Shown: piece by piece, positions 1 to 8,671 of the stretch
How positions within the stretch are numbered: position 1 is the stretch's first letter
Layout: each line of letters begins with the position of its first letter
Assembly: GCA_029776205.1 (NCBI GenBank)
Contig: JAKOTQ010000081.1
Location: forward strand, 1 to 64,000
Direction of reading: 5' to 3'
Source: Bacillota bacterium
Lineage (GTDB): Bacteria; Bacillota; UBA4882; UBA8346
DNA: 64,000 nucleotides
Position numbers and translations under genes: made by a program
The notes under the pieces: model-generated
The model's input: only the letters and a program-made list of their open reading frames with translations
Database searches by the model: none
What the model was told of the DNA's origin: nothing

Positions 1-26
1 AAAAAAAATCCAGCCTATGCTGGATT
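1..26 (-). terminator. Intrinsic terminator after the broken acyltransferase
   Basis: An 8-bp perfect stem (7-14 with 19-26, loop CTAT) is followed on the minus strand by eight T residues (1-8). It ends the minus-strand transcript of the decayed acyltransferase gene. Confidence 0.8.
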
Positions 27-97
27 GATATCGAGTTAACTGGGAGATACCCTTGAATATTTAATCCCAGGTATATACCAACTCAATTCTCGGTTTA

Positions 98-690
98 TCA
101 TGGTCTTATATCTGAGTTTTTGGTGTTGATTTCCCGACAGGTCCAGACCTCTCCTAATGTTCCACTTGCCTTTTTACTTGCCCGCCAAAAAAGCGGCAAC
201 ATCCATATGGAGTACAAAAACAAAATCAACAGATACCATGGATGGAACCCCGTCCAGGCAAAGTTACCCCCATATCCATAAAAACCTTTAAAATAATAGG
301 GTAAAAATTGCACGAAAGACCCTGCAAATTGCATTCTCGTTAAACGCTCAAGATATACCTGGGGCGGTATCAGTACCAACACACAAAGACAAAAGGGAGA
401 AAAATACGTTTCAACCGTTCCCATAAAAATTTGCTTGGGCTGCGATGCTGTAATGAATAATAAACGGCAGCCGCTGATAAAACAAAAAATAACGGCATCA
501 ACCATTGGCAGGTAAAACCGGTGACTAAGATCATTCCGATATAAGACTTTTCAGCCTTAACATGCCAGCCGCCTTCGTCAAAAAAACGGCCGACATGAAA
601 GAAAAATACTGCAAAGGTAGCTAGTACCCTTAACCAATCAATGAAAAATATTCGGCTGTCCTTTGTTTCTTGATAACTTTTCACAGACAT
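98..690 (-). pseudogene. Broken membrane acyltransferase (Acyltransferase_3 / OafA-like)
   Basis: This is a decayed integral-membrane O-acyltransferase. Reading from 690 gives the typical family opening: an arginine-bearing start, the FIDWLRVLAT helix and a histidine in FFHVGRFF, then two membrane segments ending near KRIFLPFVF. The match continues in another frame from about 410 downward, with IPPQVYLERLT and HPWYLLILFLYSIW, also typical of the family. The frame change lies near 385-415. Even when joined, the product is about 200 residues, against 350-400 for the family, so the C-terminal half is lost as well. A GTG two codons after the ATG at 690 has better spacing from the G-rich ribosome site. 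Family assignment is firm; the substrate cannot be told. Confidence 0.75.
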
Positions 691-756
691 CCCCCCGCCA
701 CATAGTCATAAACTGTTACGAATAGATTCAATCAATTCACATGAACCTTCAGCATC

Positions 757-793
757 AAAAAAATGGACTAAATCCATGAAAAGATTAAGTCCA
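757..793 (-). terminator. Intrinsic terminator
   Basis: An 11-bp stem with one mismatch (764-774 with 783-793) is followed on the minus strand by seven T residues (757-763). It lies just beyond the amber-interrupted gene at 821-1492. Confidence 0.7.
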
Positions 794-820
794 CTTTCAT
801 CAAAACTTCAGTTCAAACGG

Positions 821-1492
821 CTAGTTCTTTTTCGTCATCATCATTTTTACCGGAGGGTTGACCATCCGTTTCGCCATCCAGGCAATGCAAGCCAACGCCC
901 CAAGTACGGAGAGGATCAATACCCCTTTAGTACCGATCCAGGACACCACGTAGTAATATGCTGCAACCCACACTTTAACTCTCATTCGTCGTTGAGGTCC
1001 TCCCTGGGTTTCAAGTATATGGGCAAACCAATACGTGAACGCCCCTGCAGCCAATAGGATTCCCTAAACAGCTAAAGGGAAAAGAATAGCTTTAAAAGGA
1101 GAATAATTTTCAGTGGTTGCCGTATAGTCGTCTTGTGGCAGATAACTCTTAAGACGGGCCCAAAAAGCATCCTTCGTATCCACGTCTTTCATGATAAGCG
1201 CTTCATAGGTCAGCTCCGTTCCCAGTTGATATGTCACACCTACCATCCGCCCTTGTTCTTTGATTTCGACTTCAGTAAGGGATGAAATATCAATCACGAG
1301 GACTTCCCCATATGTACCGGCATCATATGGACGGTTTTTAATCGCCTCCACCTATTGTTCCGCTGCATTAGATTCAACACAGGCGATAATTTGGTGCGGT
1401 GTAAGAATAAGTACCTTACCGCCAAACATAGTATACGTTTCAATTTTTCCGGCCTCTGAATTCATGGTCAAATCTAAACCTTCCTTTCTCAT
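821..1492 (-). pseudogene. Membrane protein gene interrupted by two in-frame TAG codons
   Basis: One reading frame runs from ATG at 1492 down to TAG at 821 and is broken only by two amber codons, after ...ESNAAEQ (codon 47, at 1352-1354) and after ...ILFPLAV (at 1064-1066). There is no frame change. The three parts read as one protein of about 220 residues: a soluble N-terminal half (YGEVLVIDISSL, VGVTYQLGTEL) and a C-terminal half with hydrophobic stretches (GILLAAGAFTYWFAHIL, GVLILSVLGALACIAW). A ribosome site GAAAGGA-like stretch is weak. I do not recognise the family. It may be an old pseudogene with two nonsense changes, or amber codons may be read through. TAG ends other intact genes here, such as the one at 30397-30855, which favours decay. 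Confidence 0.55.
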
Positions 1493-1642
1493 AAAATAAA
1501 CACCTTTGCTAAAGATTTCCATTCACATATGATACTTTGTTGATTATACAACATTGTTAACTGTTTGACAATTTATACCGCTCATGCCCTATTTTACCGT
1601 TTGTGGTTTCATCTGGATATGAAAGGCGGAATGACCCTGCAT

Positions 1643-1678
1643 AAAAAAATTAGCTCTGTCATTTTCCCTGACAGAGCT
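1643..1678 (-). terminator. Intrinsic terminator
   Basis: A perfect 10-bp stem (1652-1661 with 1669-1678) is followed on the minus strand by seven T residues (1643-1649). It lies just downstream of the gene at 1703-2269. Confidence 0.85.
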
Positions 1679-1702
1679 TCTTCGATTATTCTATGAATAG
1701 TC

Positions 1703-2269
1703 TCACTGGATCATGGTGATGGACCCGTTATTGACGATGGTTTCAACTTCTTCGTATCCAGTCAGAAACGCAAAATTATACCTGGCCGGTAATGCTAAAA
1801 CATACTCCTGGCTTCGGGCCAGCTCCCGCGGACCGATGGGCGCCGCACCGATATGATATTGATCCGCCTCAAGAGCCTCCCACTGGGCTATCGTAAAAAT
1901 CATGATCGGGATATCCTGGCGGGGATCTTCAGCAGTCCACTCCGGATGGCGGATCCGAAGCAGCGGGCCTGTCAGGCTGTCACCGACAGTATCGCCAACG
2001 GGATAAGCTTCCCATTCCTCCGTCACCACCGTATACCCTCTCCAACTGCCAGGGAGTGAAACACGAAAACCATACTCTCTGTTCTCATAGAAAACCGAAG
2101 ACACCTTTTGGCCTGAATCAACAACCCTTTCACCTTCGGTAACCGTCTGTTCCACCTGCTGGGGTGTATTGATTTGACCCGGCAGTGTATCTTTAGCCCC
2201 ATGGGTATTAAACCCCAAGATCGAGGCACCAAGCAACACCGCTGTTCCGAAAACGACCCACATGTTCAT
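1703..2269 (-). CDS. Membrane-anchored protein of unknown function
   Basis: I cannot name this protein of about 188 residues. It opens with one hydrophobic segment (WVVFGTAVLLGASILGF, residues 4-20) that would act as signal anchor. A charged, low-complexity linker follows, then a globular domain with YGFRVSLPGSWRGYTVV, a pattern seen in many exported lipoprotein-like domains of Clostridia ('...GFSFTLPESWKGY...'). The C-terminal part has MIFTIAQWEAL and RYNFAFLTGYEE. The domain therefore probably sits outside the cytoplasmic membrane. I start it at the ATG at 2269, with an AAAGGAAG ribosome site upstream; a longer frame reaches a TTG at 2317 but lacks such a site. It is a single-gene unit with its own terminator. 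Confidence 0.6.
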   Translation of the reverse strand: MNMWVVFGTAVLLGASILGFNTHGAKDTLPGQINTPQQVEQTVTEGERVVDSGQKVSSVFYENREYGFRVSLPGSWRGYTVVTEEWEAYPVGDTVGDSLTGPLLRIRHPEWTAEDPRQDIPIMIFTIAQWEALEADQYHIGAAPIGPRELARSQEYVLALPARYNFAFLTGYEEVETIVNNGSITMIQ

Positions 2270-2451
2270 CGTAAATTCGTGACTTCCTTTCAATAACATA
2301 TTCTTATATATCATCAACGAATGTTACGGTATTCCGTTGCAGGCCGGGAACAGTAATCGGGAGGATGATATGGTAAATAGTAGAAGATTATACGTCGCAA
2401 GACCTCATCCCTGGAGCCATTGGTCAGTGCGGAATGGATACACAAGATTGC

Positions 2452-2540
2452 CCACGCCCCTGATTCGGAAGGTGCAGGAGAGCAAACAGCACCTCCTGTC
2501 GGAATGCATTGCATTTACATTCATTTGAATAACGGTCAAT
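2452..2540 (+). repeat. Dispersed intergenic hairpin repeat, copy A
   Basis: The core CTGATTCGGAAGGTGCAGGA and the stretch after it (a hairpin with CAGGAG and CTCCTG arms, then a TGCATTTGCAT-like tail and TTGAATAACGG) recur at 30091-30200 and, less fully, at 37511-37590, always in this orientation. The surrounding 2317-2553 stretch has no credible gene. Confidence 0.6.
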
Positions 2541-2553
2541 CCATGGAATTATA

Positions 2554-3291
2554 TTATCTTTTTTCAAACCACATCTCCGGGCTCCACCCGCCGGTTATCC
2601 TCATAAACCATTGGGTCAACACTGTTAAGTTGTTGGTTACCAGCAACAGTCCCATTAAAATCAAGAGGCCGCCTGAGAGCCACTGCAAGTATTTCATATA
2701 TGGTTTCAACTTATTTAATTGAACGGATATTTTTTCGAAAGCTATGGCGAGCACCAAAAAAGGCAGTCCAAGTCCTACGGAATAAGCCATTAATAAAACC
2801 AACCCCGCACCCATCGTATCCTGGTTTCCGGCTACGGCCAGGATGCCGCCTAAAATCGGCCCGACACAAGGCGTCCATCCAAAGGCAAAAGCCAATCCGG
2901 TCAGAAAAGCGCCTCCCATTCCGATGCCGGGTGTCGCATTTACCCGCCTTTCCCGGTATAACCAGGCGATAGGCAACAACCCTGTCTGATGAAGGCCAAG
3001 CAAAATCACGATCACTCCGCCGATCTGCGCGAATAACATCCTCGATCCCCTTAACAATTGGCCAATCAACGAACTGGCAAGCCCCAACATCACGAAAACC
3101 AAACTAAATCCCAGAATAAAAGAAACAGTAGACAGGATAATTTTTTGCCGGCCATCGGCGGCATCATTGATTTTTCCCACGGAAACGCCGGAGATCATCC
3201 CCAAATAACCGGGGGCCAGCGGAAGAATACATGGTGAAAGGAATGAAAGCACTCCTCCGGCAAACGCCATGGCTATATTGATGGAATCCAT
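2554..3291 (-). CDS. ccdA: CcdA/DsbD-type thiol-disulfide transmembrane transporter
   Basis: This 245-residue protein is a CcdA-family carrier that moves reducing equivalents from cytoplasmic thioredoxin across the cytoplasmic membrane to thiol proteins outside. Six hydrophobic segments fill the sequence. The two redox cysteines sit in the expected contexts, FLSPCILPLAPGYL (Cys21) and FGWTPCVGPILGGI (Cys142), which are the hallmark of the family. The start is the ATG at 3291, preceded by AAAGGAGG with seven-base spacing. It lies 78 bases downstream of the exported CGLC-motif protein gene and is probably co-transcribed with it, so that protein is the most likely recipient of the electrons. There is no thioredoxin-like partner gene beside it and no cytochrome c gene in view. 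Confidence 0.9.
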   Translation of the reverse strand: MDSINIAMAFAGGVLSFLSPCILPLAPGYLGMISGVSVGKINDAADGRQKIILSTVSFILGFSLVFVMLGLASSLIGQLLRGSRMLFAQIGGVIVILLGLHQTGLLPIAWLYRERRVNATPGIGMGGAFLTGLAFAFGWTPCVGPILGGILAVAGNQDTMGAGLVLLMAYSVGLGLPFLVLAIAFEKISVQLNKLKPYMKYLQWLSGGLLILMGLLLVTNNLTVLTQWFMRITGGWSPEMWFEKR

Positions 3292-3369
3292 TATCACGCC
3301 TCCTTTGGAACCGGATCGTATTAACCCCGGAAATGCACAAAGAACGCCTTTGTACTAACCACACAGTTT

Positions 3370-5340
3370 CTATTTCAGATAGAACTCTTTAAGTGGCCGA
3401 TAGCCAAGCTCTGCCATAAGTTCATCCCAATTGGACGGCAATTCGATTTTAATGGTAGCAAAACTACCTCCAGGCATGCATTGTACTTTATTGCGATCCG
3501 GATCTCCCAAGACCAAGATCGATGTCATCCCTTTCTTCATTACCGGTACAGTATGGATTTTTTCCATTCCCGGAATTTTGGGAAACCATGGCGGCAATTC
3601 CGTCAACTCGGCTTTCTCGTCTTTCACGATCTTTTTAAAATGTCGTTCAAATGGATATTTATCAGGATCAAAAGCGCTGCCTGGATTAGCCCAGTAGTTG
3701 GCATATGCCCGTTGGTATGCAGGCCTTCTGGCTGTCGCTATCAAAGCATCCTCTAATTTTTCTTTACTTCGGTAACCTCGGGCAAGATCACGGGCCACAT
3801 ACTCGGTGATCATCACCGTACGATGAACGAAAGGACTGCCGCTACCTGTTGCGAATTGCTGTTTTTCAACCACATCCCAGGCTATCATCTGCATAATCTT
3901 CTCGGGTTGATGGGTTGCCGGAGTAAGATTGTTCCCCCACAACAAAGCAGAAGCCGCAGTCAATGTATTCTCATTCAACTGATACCCCTTCTGCACATGA
4001 TAAGGAGTCCAGCCTATTCTCAAACAAGCCTCTTCATCCTCTGCCATAACCCATGGCATCAAATAGCCGAAGGTTCCCATCCGGTCCTGCTTGACATAAT
4101 AACCACCCAGATTCAACATAGCCAGATTGATAAATCGCCCCAAAACGGCGTTTTTTGCCTCCGAAATAAGGCCCTGTCCGGAGTCGATCCCCAGTTGTCT
4201 GGCAACGGGTCCATTGACCCAGGCATACGGAATCCACGCATGGGTACTGCTCAAAGTACGCCGGTAATTCGGATCCGCCAAAGCTTTAGTAAATGCGATC
4301 AGGATCGGCATATACTCCGGCGGGCAACCGGCCATCACTCCATTGACAGCTACATGCCAAACCAACGTTTCCCGATAGGCAATTGGGAGTACAGCTACAG
4401 TCTGATCCCAGGGAAGTTCGATATATTTAAGAAATTCCTCAACTCTTTCAACCGTCGGAGGAATGATCGGCAGCCCGTCCGACCAGCGCATCTCCGTAAA
4501 ATATTTATTGACCTCATCAACCGTCCCTTTGAAAACGATGTCTCTGGCCTCTCCCACGATGGATTTTGAACGTTCTGCAATTTCCTCGGCAGTTATAGGT
4601 TTGGTCAATGCTTCGACAATTTGGGGCCAAAGGACTTCCCGGGTATTTCGGATTAACTCCTCCCGCGTATGCGACGAAAATGCCCCGGGATACGTGGCGG
4701 CCCGTGGTGCCGGCACTCCGTTGTTTACAGCTGTGGAATACACCTGTTTCACAAAGGCCGGAGCGGCGATAGTTACAGCCGGGATTCCTATGTACTCAGC
4801 AGCGATGCTCGAACCCGTTTCTTTAGGAGTACATAGACCACAACCACCATTCCCGGATATGACAGCATCGACTCCCTTTTCTTTAAGTTTCTTTTGAAAA
4901 TCAACAACCGATTTTCGAGTAATTCCGGGGCCAGGAAACGGGCCGGCAGACCCGATCTCATCCAGCAAAATCACCGTTGCCGTCGGATAGTTTTCCAGTA
5001 TCAACCGCTTGATTTCGGGATGGGTTACATAGGCCATAAAGCTTCCGCCCACAACGGCTATGGTCTTTCCCTCTAATGTATCCAAACGGGGAGCCTGAGT
5101 GATCATTTGAACCGTTTGTTTGCCGATTGGAGCCACAACAGCATATTGACCTGGTATTGAATTTGTGTCTTCAACAAAACACGTATCATCACATTCTTCA
5201 GTTAATATTTCTACTGCCGCATTATCTGTATACGGCGTAGTTTCTGTTGGTATATTGGATAATCCTGCTGTTGAAGCAGAGAAAAAGATTAAACACAGCA
5301 CGATGAAAATTGTCATGCGGTTTTTCATCTTCACCTTCAT
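3370..5340 (-). CDS. Exported UGSC-like protein with a CGLC motif
   Basis: This 656-residue protein has an N-terminal signal sequence (hydrophobic IFIVLCLIFFSASTAG at 11-26). Residues 75-245 form an alpha/beta domain (TIAVVGGSFM, GVDAVISGNGGCGLCTPKE) whose CGLC motif at 167-170 stands where the UGSC family of selenoproteins and their cysteine forms carries its redox pair. Residues 280-655 form a second domain opening WSDGLPIIPPTVERV and containing NGVMAGCPPEYMPILI, a pattern I associate with the same family. The function of the family is not established. Its start at 5340 has an AGGAGGG site seven bases upstream. The neighbours ccdA and a two-component system suggest an extracytoplasmic thiol protein kept reduced by CcdA and controlled by the adjacent regulator. 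The family name is moderately sure; the redox role is inferred. Confidence 0.6.
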   Translation of the reverse strand: MKVKMKNRMTIFIVLCLIFFSASTAGLSNIPTETTPYTDNAAVEILTEECDDTCFVEDTNSIPGQYAVVAPIGKQTVQMITQAPRLDTLEGKTIAVVGGSFMAYVTHPEIKRLILENYPTATVILLDEIGSAGPFPGPGITRKSVVDFQKKLKEKGVDAVISGNGGCGLCTPKETGSSIAAEYIGIPAVTIAAPAFVKQVYSTAVNNGVPAPRAATYPGAFSSHTREELIRNTREVLWPQIVEALTKPITAEEIAERSKSIVGEARDIVFKGTVDEVNKYFTEMRWSDGLPIIPPTVERVEEFLKYIELPWDQTVAVLPIAYRETLVWHVAVNGVMAGCPPEYMPILIAFTKALADPNYRRTLSSTHAWIPYAWVNGPVARQLGIDSGQGLISEAKNAVLGRFINLAMLNLGGYYVKQDRMGTFGYLMPWVMAEDEEACLRIGWTPYHVQKGYQLNENTLTAASALLWGNNLTPATHQPEKIMQMIAWDVVEKQQFATGSGSPFVHRTVMITEYVARDLARGYRSKEKLEDALIATARRPAYQRAYANYWANPGSAFDPDKYPFERHFKKIVKDEKAELTELPPWFPKIPGMEKIHTVPVMKKGMTSILVLGDPDRNKVQCMPGGSFATIKIELPSNWDELMAELGYRPLKEFYLK

Positions 5341-5387
5341 TCCAATTCCCTCCTGTTCTCATATTTACACCATCGTTCTTTAAACAA

Positions 5388-5421
5388 ATTATAAAAATGT
5401 TTTGTGTCCCTTTGGTGAACA
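5388..5421 (-). promoter_or_regulatory. Promoter and candidate response-regulator site (P1)
   Basis: On the minus strand the site reads TGTTCAC-N5-GGACACAAAA-N6-TATAAT. The same arrangement with identical spacing occurs at 7642-7675 before the response-regulator gene. The halves TTCAC and GACAC are direct repeats 11 bases apart, the usual layout of OmpR/PhoB-family sites, and replace a recognisable -35 box. Confidence 0.65.
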
Positions 5422-5458
5422 GGAAAAGAATATTTGATGGAGGTGTCGACACATCGCT

Positions 5459-6928
5459 TCATTCCATGTCTACATGATTAACACTGTCCAGTTCAAACCA
5501 AAATTCAACTCCGCCCTCATGATTATCCACTCCAAATTGATTACCATGGGCTTCCTGGATAGCCCGGACGATGGACAGCCCTAAACCGGTTCCACCATAA
5601 TCTCTGGTTCTGGCTTTATCCATCTTATAAAAGCTGGTCCAAATTTTATCCCGTTCTTCTTCCGGTATATGCCGGCCGGTATTATATACGAAAACTCTCG
5701 TTTTCTCACCCAACCGCCTGGCGCGTATCCTGATCGTATTGAAACCGTCTAAATGGTTCAGGGCATTAGCCAGATAGTTATTGATAATTTGCTCACAAAA
5801 ATCGATATCAGCATTGACATATAAATTAGGTTCAATCTCCGTTTCCAGGCAGATCCCTTTTTCTTTGAAAAGAATCTCATGCTTTTTTAAAACCTTCATG
5901 AGTAATACAGAAACATCGAAATTAACTCGCTCTAAAGAGATGGCTCCGGATTCGATCCGGGCCAACTCCAGAAGTTGTTTGACTAAACGATTCATCTTTG
6001 CCGCTTCATCGGTAATCACATCACAATAAAAGTTTTTGTTTTCATCATCTTCAATAACATTGACTTTTAATCCTTCGGCATATCCCTGAATTAAAGCAAT
6101 CGGTGTTTTCAGTTCATGAGAGACATTGGAAATAAACTCTTTTCGCAGATCGATCTCTTGCTGTAATTTTTCATTGGCTTGGCGAAGATTTGAAATGGAT
6201 CTTTCCAGCTGATCTGAAAGAGAGTTAATACTCTCTCCCAATTCATCCAATTCATCCCCAGTCCTTCCTGAGTACTTCCGGCTGAAATCGAGATGAGCCA
6301 TTCTTTGGGCAATATCTTTTATCTCCAAAATGGGTTTAATTAATCTCCCCGATAACAAAAATACCGCCATACCACCGACGAAGAGGGTGAATAAACCGGT
6401 AAACACCAGAAAGCGACTGGCTATAACCACACTGTCCTTAAGAGCCGCCTTGTGGGCAGTCAGCAGAAGATAATATCCATTATCCAAACGCGAAGCTAAA
6501 TAAATAATTTCAGTATTTAACCTGGGATCTTTAATTACTTTTACCTCACCAGCCTTGATGGGTTTTACATACCTGGATCTGAGTAAAAATAAAGGCCCCT
6601 TTCGACGGTTTGGAACTTTACCTTGAGATATCTGGCTGGGATTAGTCTCTCTGAAAAAAGAAGCATATTTAATCACAAAATTGTTGTCAGTTACGACAAC
6701 GCGGACCCCTTTAATGTTTTCCAGTTTTTCCAGTTGCAGTCCAATATCCGCAGAATCCTGCCGATACAGATCGTTAATAAGATGACACGTTTGAATCAGA
6801 CTATTTTTTTTACTATATAAATAATACTTCTCTAAAAGCCGGTCATTGATAAACCACGATAAAAATACGAAAAAAACGATCAAACCGGTCATTGCGAAAA
6901 AAATCTTCCATCGGATGCCCAGTTTCAT
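5459..6928 (-). CDS. Membrane sensor histidine kinase (HAMP, HisKA, HATPase)
   Basis: This 489-residue protein is a transmembrane sensor kinase paired with the response regulator just upstream. It has one membrane segment at 7-26, an extracytoplasmic sensor region of about 140 residues, a second segment at 173-194, a HAMP linker (RLIKPILEIKDIAQRM) at 195-250, and the phosphoacceptor His271 in SNVSHELKTP. An ATPase domain follows, with an N-box (NYLANALNH) and a GGTGLGLS motif near 455. Its start overlaps the stop of the regulator gene by four bases (ATGA), so the two are translationally coupled. The architecture resembles VanS/PhoR-type kinases. The ligand is unknown; the genes it most plausibly controls are the CGLC protein and ccdA, because of the shared promoter motif. 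Confidence 0.92.
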   Translation of the reverse strand: MKLGIRWKIFFAMTGLIVFFVFLSWFINDRLLEKYYLYSKKNSLIQTCHLINDLYRQDSADIGLQLEKLENIKGVRVVVTDNNFVIKYASFFRETNPSQISQGKVPNRRKGPLFLLRSRYVKPIKAGEVKVIKDPRLNTEIIYLASRLDNGYYLLLTAHKAALKDSVVIASRFLVFTGLFTLFVGGMAVFLLSGRLIKPILEIKDIAQRMAHLDFSRKYSGRTGDELDELGESINSLSDQLERSISNLRQANEKLQQEIDLRKEFISNVSHELKTPIALIQGYAEGLKVNVIEDDENKNFYCDVITDEAAKMNRLVKQLLELARIESGAISLERVNFDVSVLLMKVLKKHEILFKEKGICLETEIEPNLYVNADIDFCEQIINNYLANALNHLDGFNTIRIRARRLGEKTRVFVYNTGRHIPEEERDKIWTSFYKMDKARTRDYGGTGLGLSIVRAIQEAHGNQFGVDNHEGGVEFWFELDSVNHVDME

Positions 6929-7602
6929 TCGACCACCTCGAATTTATACCCTAAACTTCTGACGGTTTGAACATAATAACTTCTCTTTCCTAGCTTTAAA
7001 CGGAGTTTTTTGATATGGGTATCGACAGTTCGGATATCTCCAAAATAATCATAGTCCCATACAGCATTCAAAATTTGTTCTCTTGACAATGCAATGCCTT
7101 CATTATTCGCTAAATACACTAGTAATTCGAATTCCTTCGGACTCAAATCGATTCGGATACCATCGACTTGGACTACTCGTCCGCTTTCATCAATTTCTAA
7201 TCCAGCAAAGGATTTAACCGTTTTAGCTGTATTATTCGTACGCCTCAATAAAGCCCGTACTCTGGCAACCAATATCATCGGACTGAAGGGCTTGGTGATA
7301 TATTCATCCGCTCCGAGTTTAAATCCGAAAATTTCATCACTTTCCTCTCCCCGTGCAGTGAGCATGATGATGGGTACCTGTGATATTTCCCGAATTTCGC
7401 GGCAAACGGTCCACCCATCATAACCCGGCATCATAACATCCAATATAACCAAGCTGATGTTAGTTTCTTCTTTAAAAATTTCAAGAGCTCTTTTTCCGTC
7501 CTCCGCTTCAATGACGCTGAATCCGTCCTTTTTCAAAAAATCCGAAACCAGTTTTCGCATCCGCGCTTCATCGTCGGCAATTAGAATTTTGATTCCGAAC
7601 AT
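6925..7602 (-). CDS. OmpR/PhoB-family response regulator
   Basis: This is a 225-residue DNA-binding response regulator. The receiver domain has the acidic pocket (ADDE at 10-13), the phosphorylation site Asp55 in LVILDVMMPG, Thr82 in MLTAR and Lys104 in YITKPFSP. A winged-helix domain follows (DLSPKEFELLVYLANN, then DIRTVDTHIKKLRLKL and VRSLGYKFE). The gene starts at 7602 and is followed, with a four-base overlap, by its kinase. Its promoter (7642-7675) shares a 34-base architecture with that of the CGLC protein gene. This suggests it activates its own operon and that gene. Confidence 0.94.
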   Translation of the reverse strand: MFGIKILIADDEARMRKLVSDFLKKDGFSVIEAEDGKRALEIFKEETNISLVILDVMMPGYDGWTVCREIREISQVPIIMLTARGEESDEIFGFKLGADEYITKPFSPMILVARVRALLRRTNNTAKTVKSFAGLEIDESGRVVQVDGIRIDLSPKEFELLVYLANNEGIALSREQILNAVWDYDYFGDIRTVDTHIKKLRLKLGKRSYYVQTVRSLGYKFEVVE

Positions 7603-7641
7603 CGTATCACCTGCCTAATACTTCCTTGAAAACCTCTCTTT

Positions 7642-7675
7642 ATTGTAAATGATTTTTGTGTCCACTTAGTGAACA
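7642..7675 (-). promoter_or_regulatory. Promoter and candidate autoregulatory site (P2)
   Basis: The minus strand reads TGTTCAC-N5-GGACACAAAA-N6-TACAAT, upstream of the response-regulator gene. It matches P1 (5388-5421) base for base outside the spacers and keeps the same distance to the -10 box. Direct half-sites lie 11 bases apart. Confidence 0.65.
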
Positions 7676-7795
7676 ATGATACCTCTTCCATCCGGGATAA
7701 TTACTCATCTCCCCTCCGATGCTTTTCGAAGCATAACAGAATTTCCACCGGAATACTCATATTCCGATCAACGTTTTTCAAAGGAGGGAATTTCA

Positions 7796-8623
7796 TTGGG
7801 ATGCTATATTCAGGTTGAACCCGGAGTCAAGGTTTATGTTGAAGACATTAATCCAGGCAGCGATCAAACGATCCTCTTTATTCATGGGTGGCCAGGCGAC
7901 CATACCATGTTCGAATATCAATATGATCACCTTCCTAAAATGAGATATCGCTGTATTGGTGTGGATACCCGGGGATTCGGCAAATCCGACCGGCCCTGGC
8001 ACGGATATGACTATGATCGCTTATCCGATGATATCCGATGCGTAATCGAGGCCCTTGATCTAAAGGATATCACCCTGGGCGGCCATTCCACCGGAGGAGC
8101 TATCGCCATTCGTTACATGGCTCGTCATCAAGGCTACCGGGTCGCCAGGCTCGCTTTATTTGCTGCAGCAGCTCCGAGCCTCATTCAGCGGCCATATTTC
8201 CCTTACGGGGTCCCACGGGAGTCCGTGCTTCAAACCATAGAAGATACATATAATGACCGTCCGGAGATGTTACGGCAATTTGGAAATAGGTTTTTCTTTC
8301 AGCATGTAACTGAAGCTTTCGCCGATTGGTTCTTCCAGATGGGATTACAGGCAGCTGGCCATTCCACCGCAGCCATTGCCAACACTTGGCTCCATGAAGA
8401 AGGTTTATTCTCCGACCTCGGCCAAATCCAGGTTCCCACCTTAATTCTTCACGGGATTCACGATCAAGTTTGTCCTTACCAATTGTCGGTTGTCCAGAAC
8501 GAAGGCATTAAAAACTCCAAATTGATACCTTTCGAATTTAGCGGCCATGGACTGTTTTATGACCAACGGGATAAATTCAACCAGGAACTGGCCCAATTCA
8601 TCAAAGAAACGAAAACGGGATAA
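7796..8623 (+). CDS. Alpha/beta-fold hydrolase
   Basis: This 275-residue protein is a cytoplasmic alpha/beta hydrolase of the haloperoxidase/epoxide-hydrolase-like group. It shows the oxyanion region HGWPGDHTMF (30-39), the turn GVDTRGFGKSDRP (55-67), the nucleophile Ser98 in GGHSTGGA, the acid Asp223 in HGIHDQVCP and His251 in FSGHGLFYD, so the catalytic triad is complete. I start it at the TTG at 7796, seven bases after an AAAGGAGGG site. A longer frame reaches an ATG at 7676, but that ATG lies inside promoter P2 of the opposite strand and has no ribosome site. It stands alone on the plus strand, divergent from the two-component operon. The substrate cannot be inferred. Confidence 0.85.
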   Translation: MGCYIQVEPGVKVYVEDINPGSDQTILFIHGWPGDHTMFEYQYDHLPKMRYRCIGVDTRGFGKSDRPWHGYDYDRLSDDIRCVIEALDLKDITLGGHSTGGAIAIRYMARHQGYRVARLALFAAAAPSLIQRPYFPYGVPRESVLQTIEDTYNDRPEMLRQFGNRFFFQHVTEAFADWFFQMGLQAAGHSTAAIANTWLHEEGLFSDLGQIQVPTLILHGIHDQVCPYQLSVVQNEGIKNSKLIPFEFSGHGLFYDQRDKFNQELAQFIKETKTG

Positions 8624-8671
8624 TCCTGCACACTACCGGCTGTAATGATCCGGAAGATCCTTTATCTTTAT

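Noticed and set aside
821-1492. Clear case of TAG recoding
   Set aside because: TAG also ends the intact gene at 30397-30855 and no suppressor tRNA or pyl genes are in the window; kept as a question only.
3823-4569. Long plus-strand open frame of 248 codons opposite the CGLC protein gene
   Set aside because: It lies wholly inside a convincing minus-strand gene, has no ribosome site, and the translation is rich in rare residues with no domain.
7676-7795. N-terminal extension of the alpha/beta hydrolase from the ATG at 7676
   Set aside because: The ATG lies inside promoter P2 of the opposite strand and has no ribosome site; the TTG at 7796 has an ideal one.
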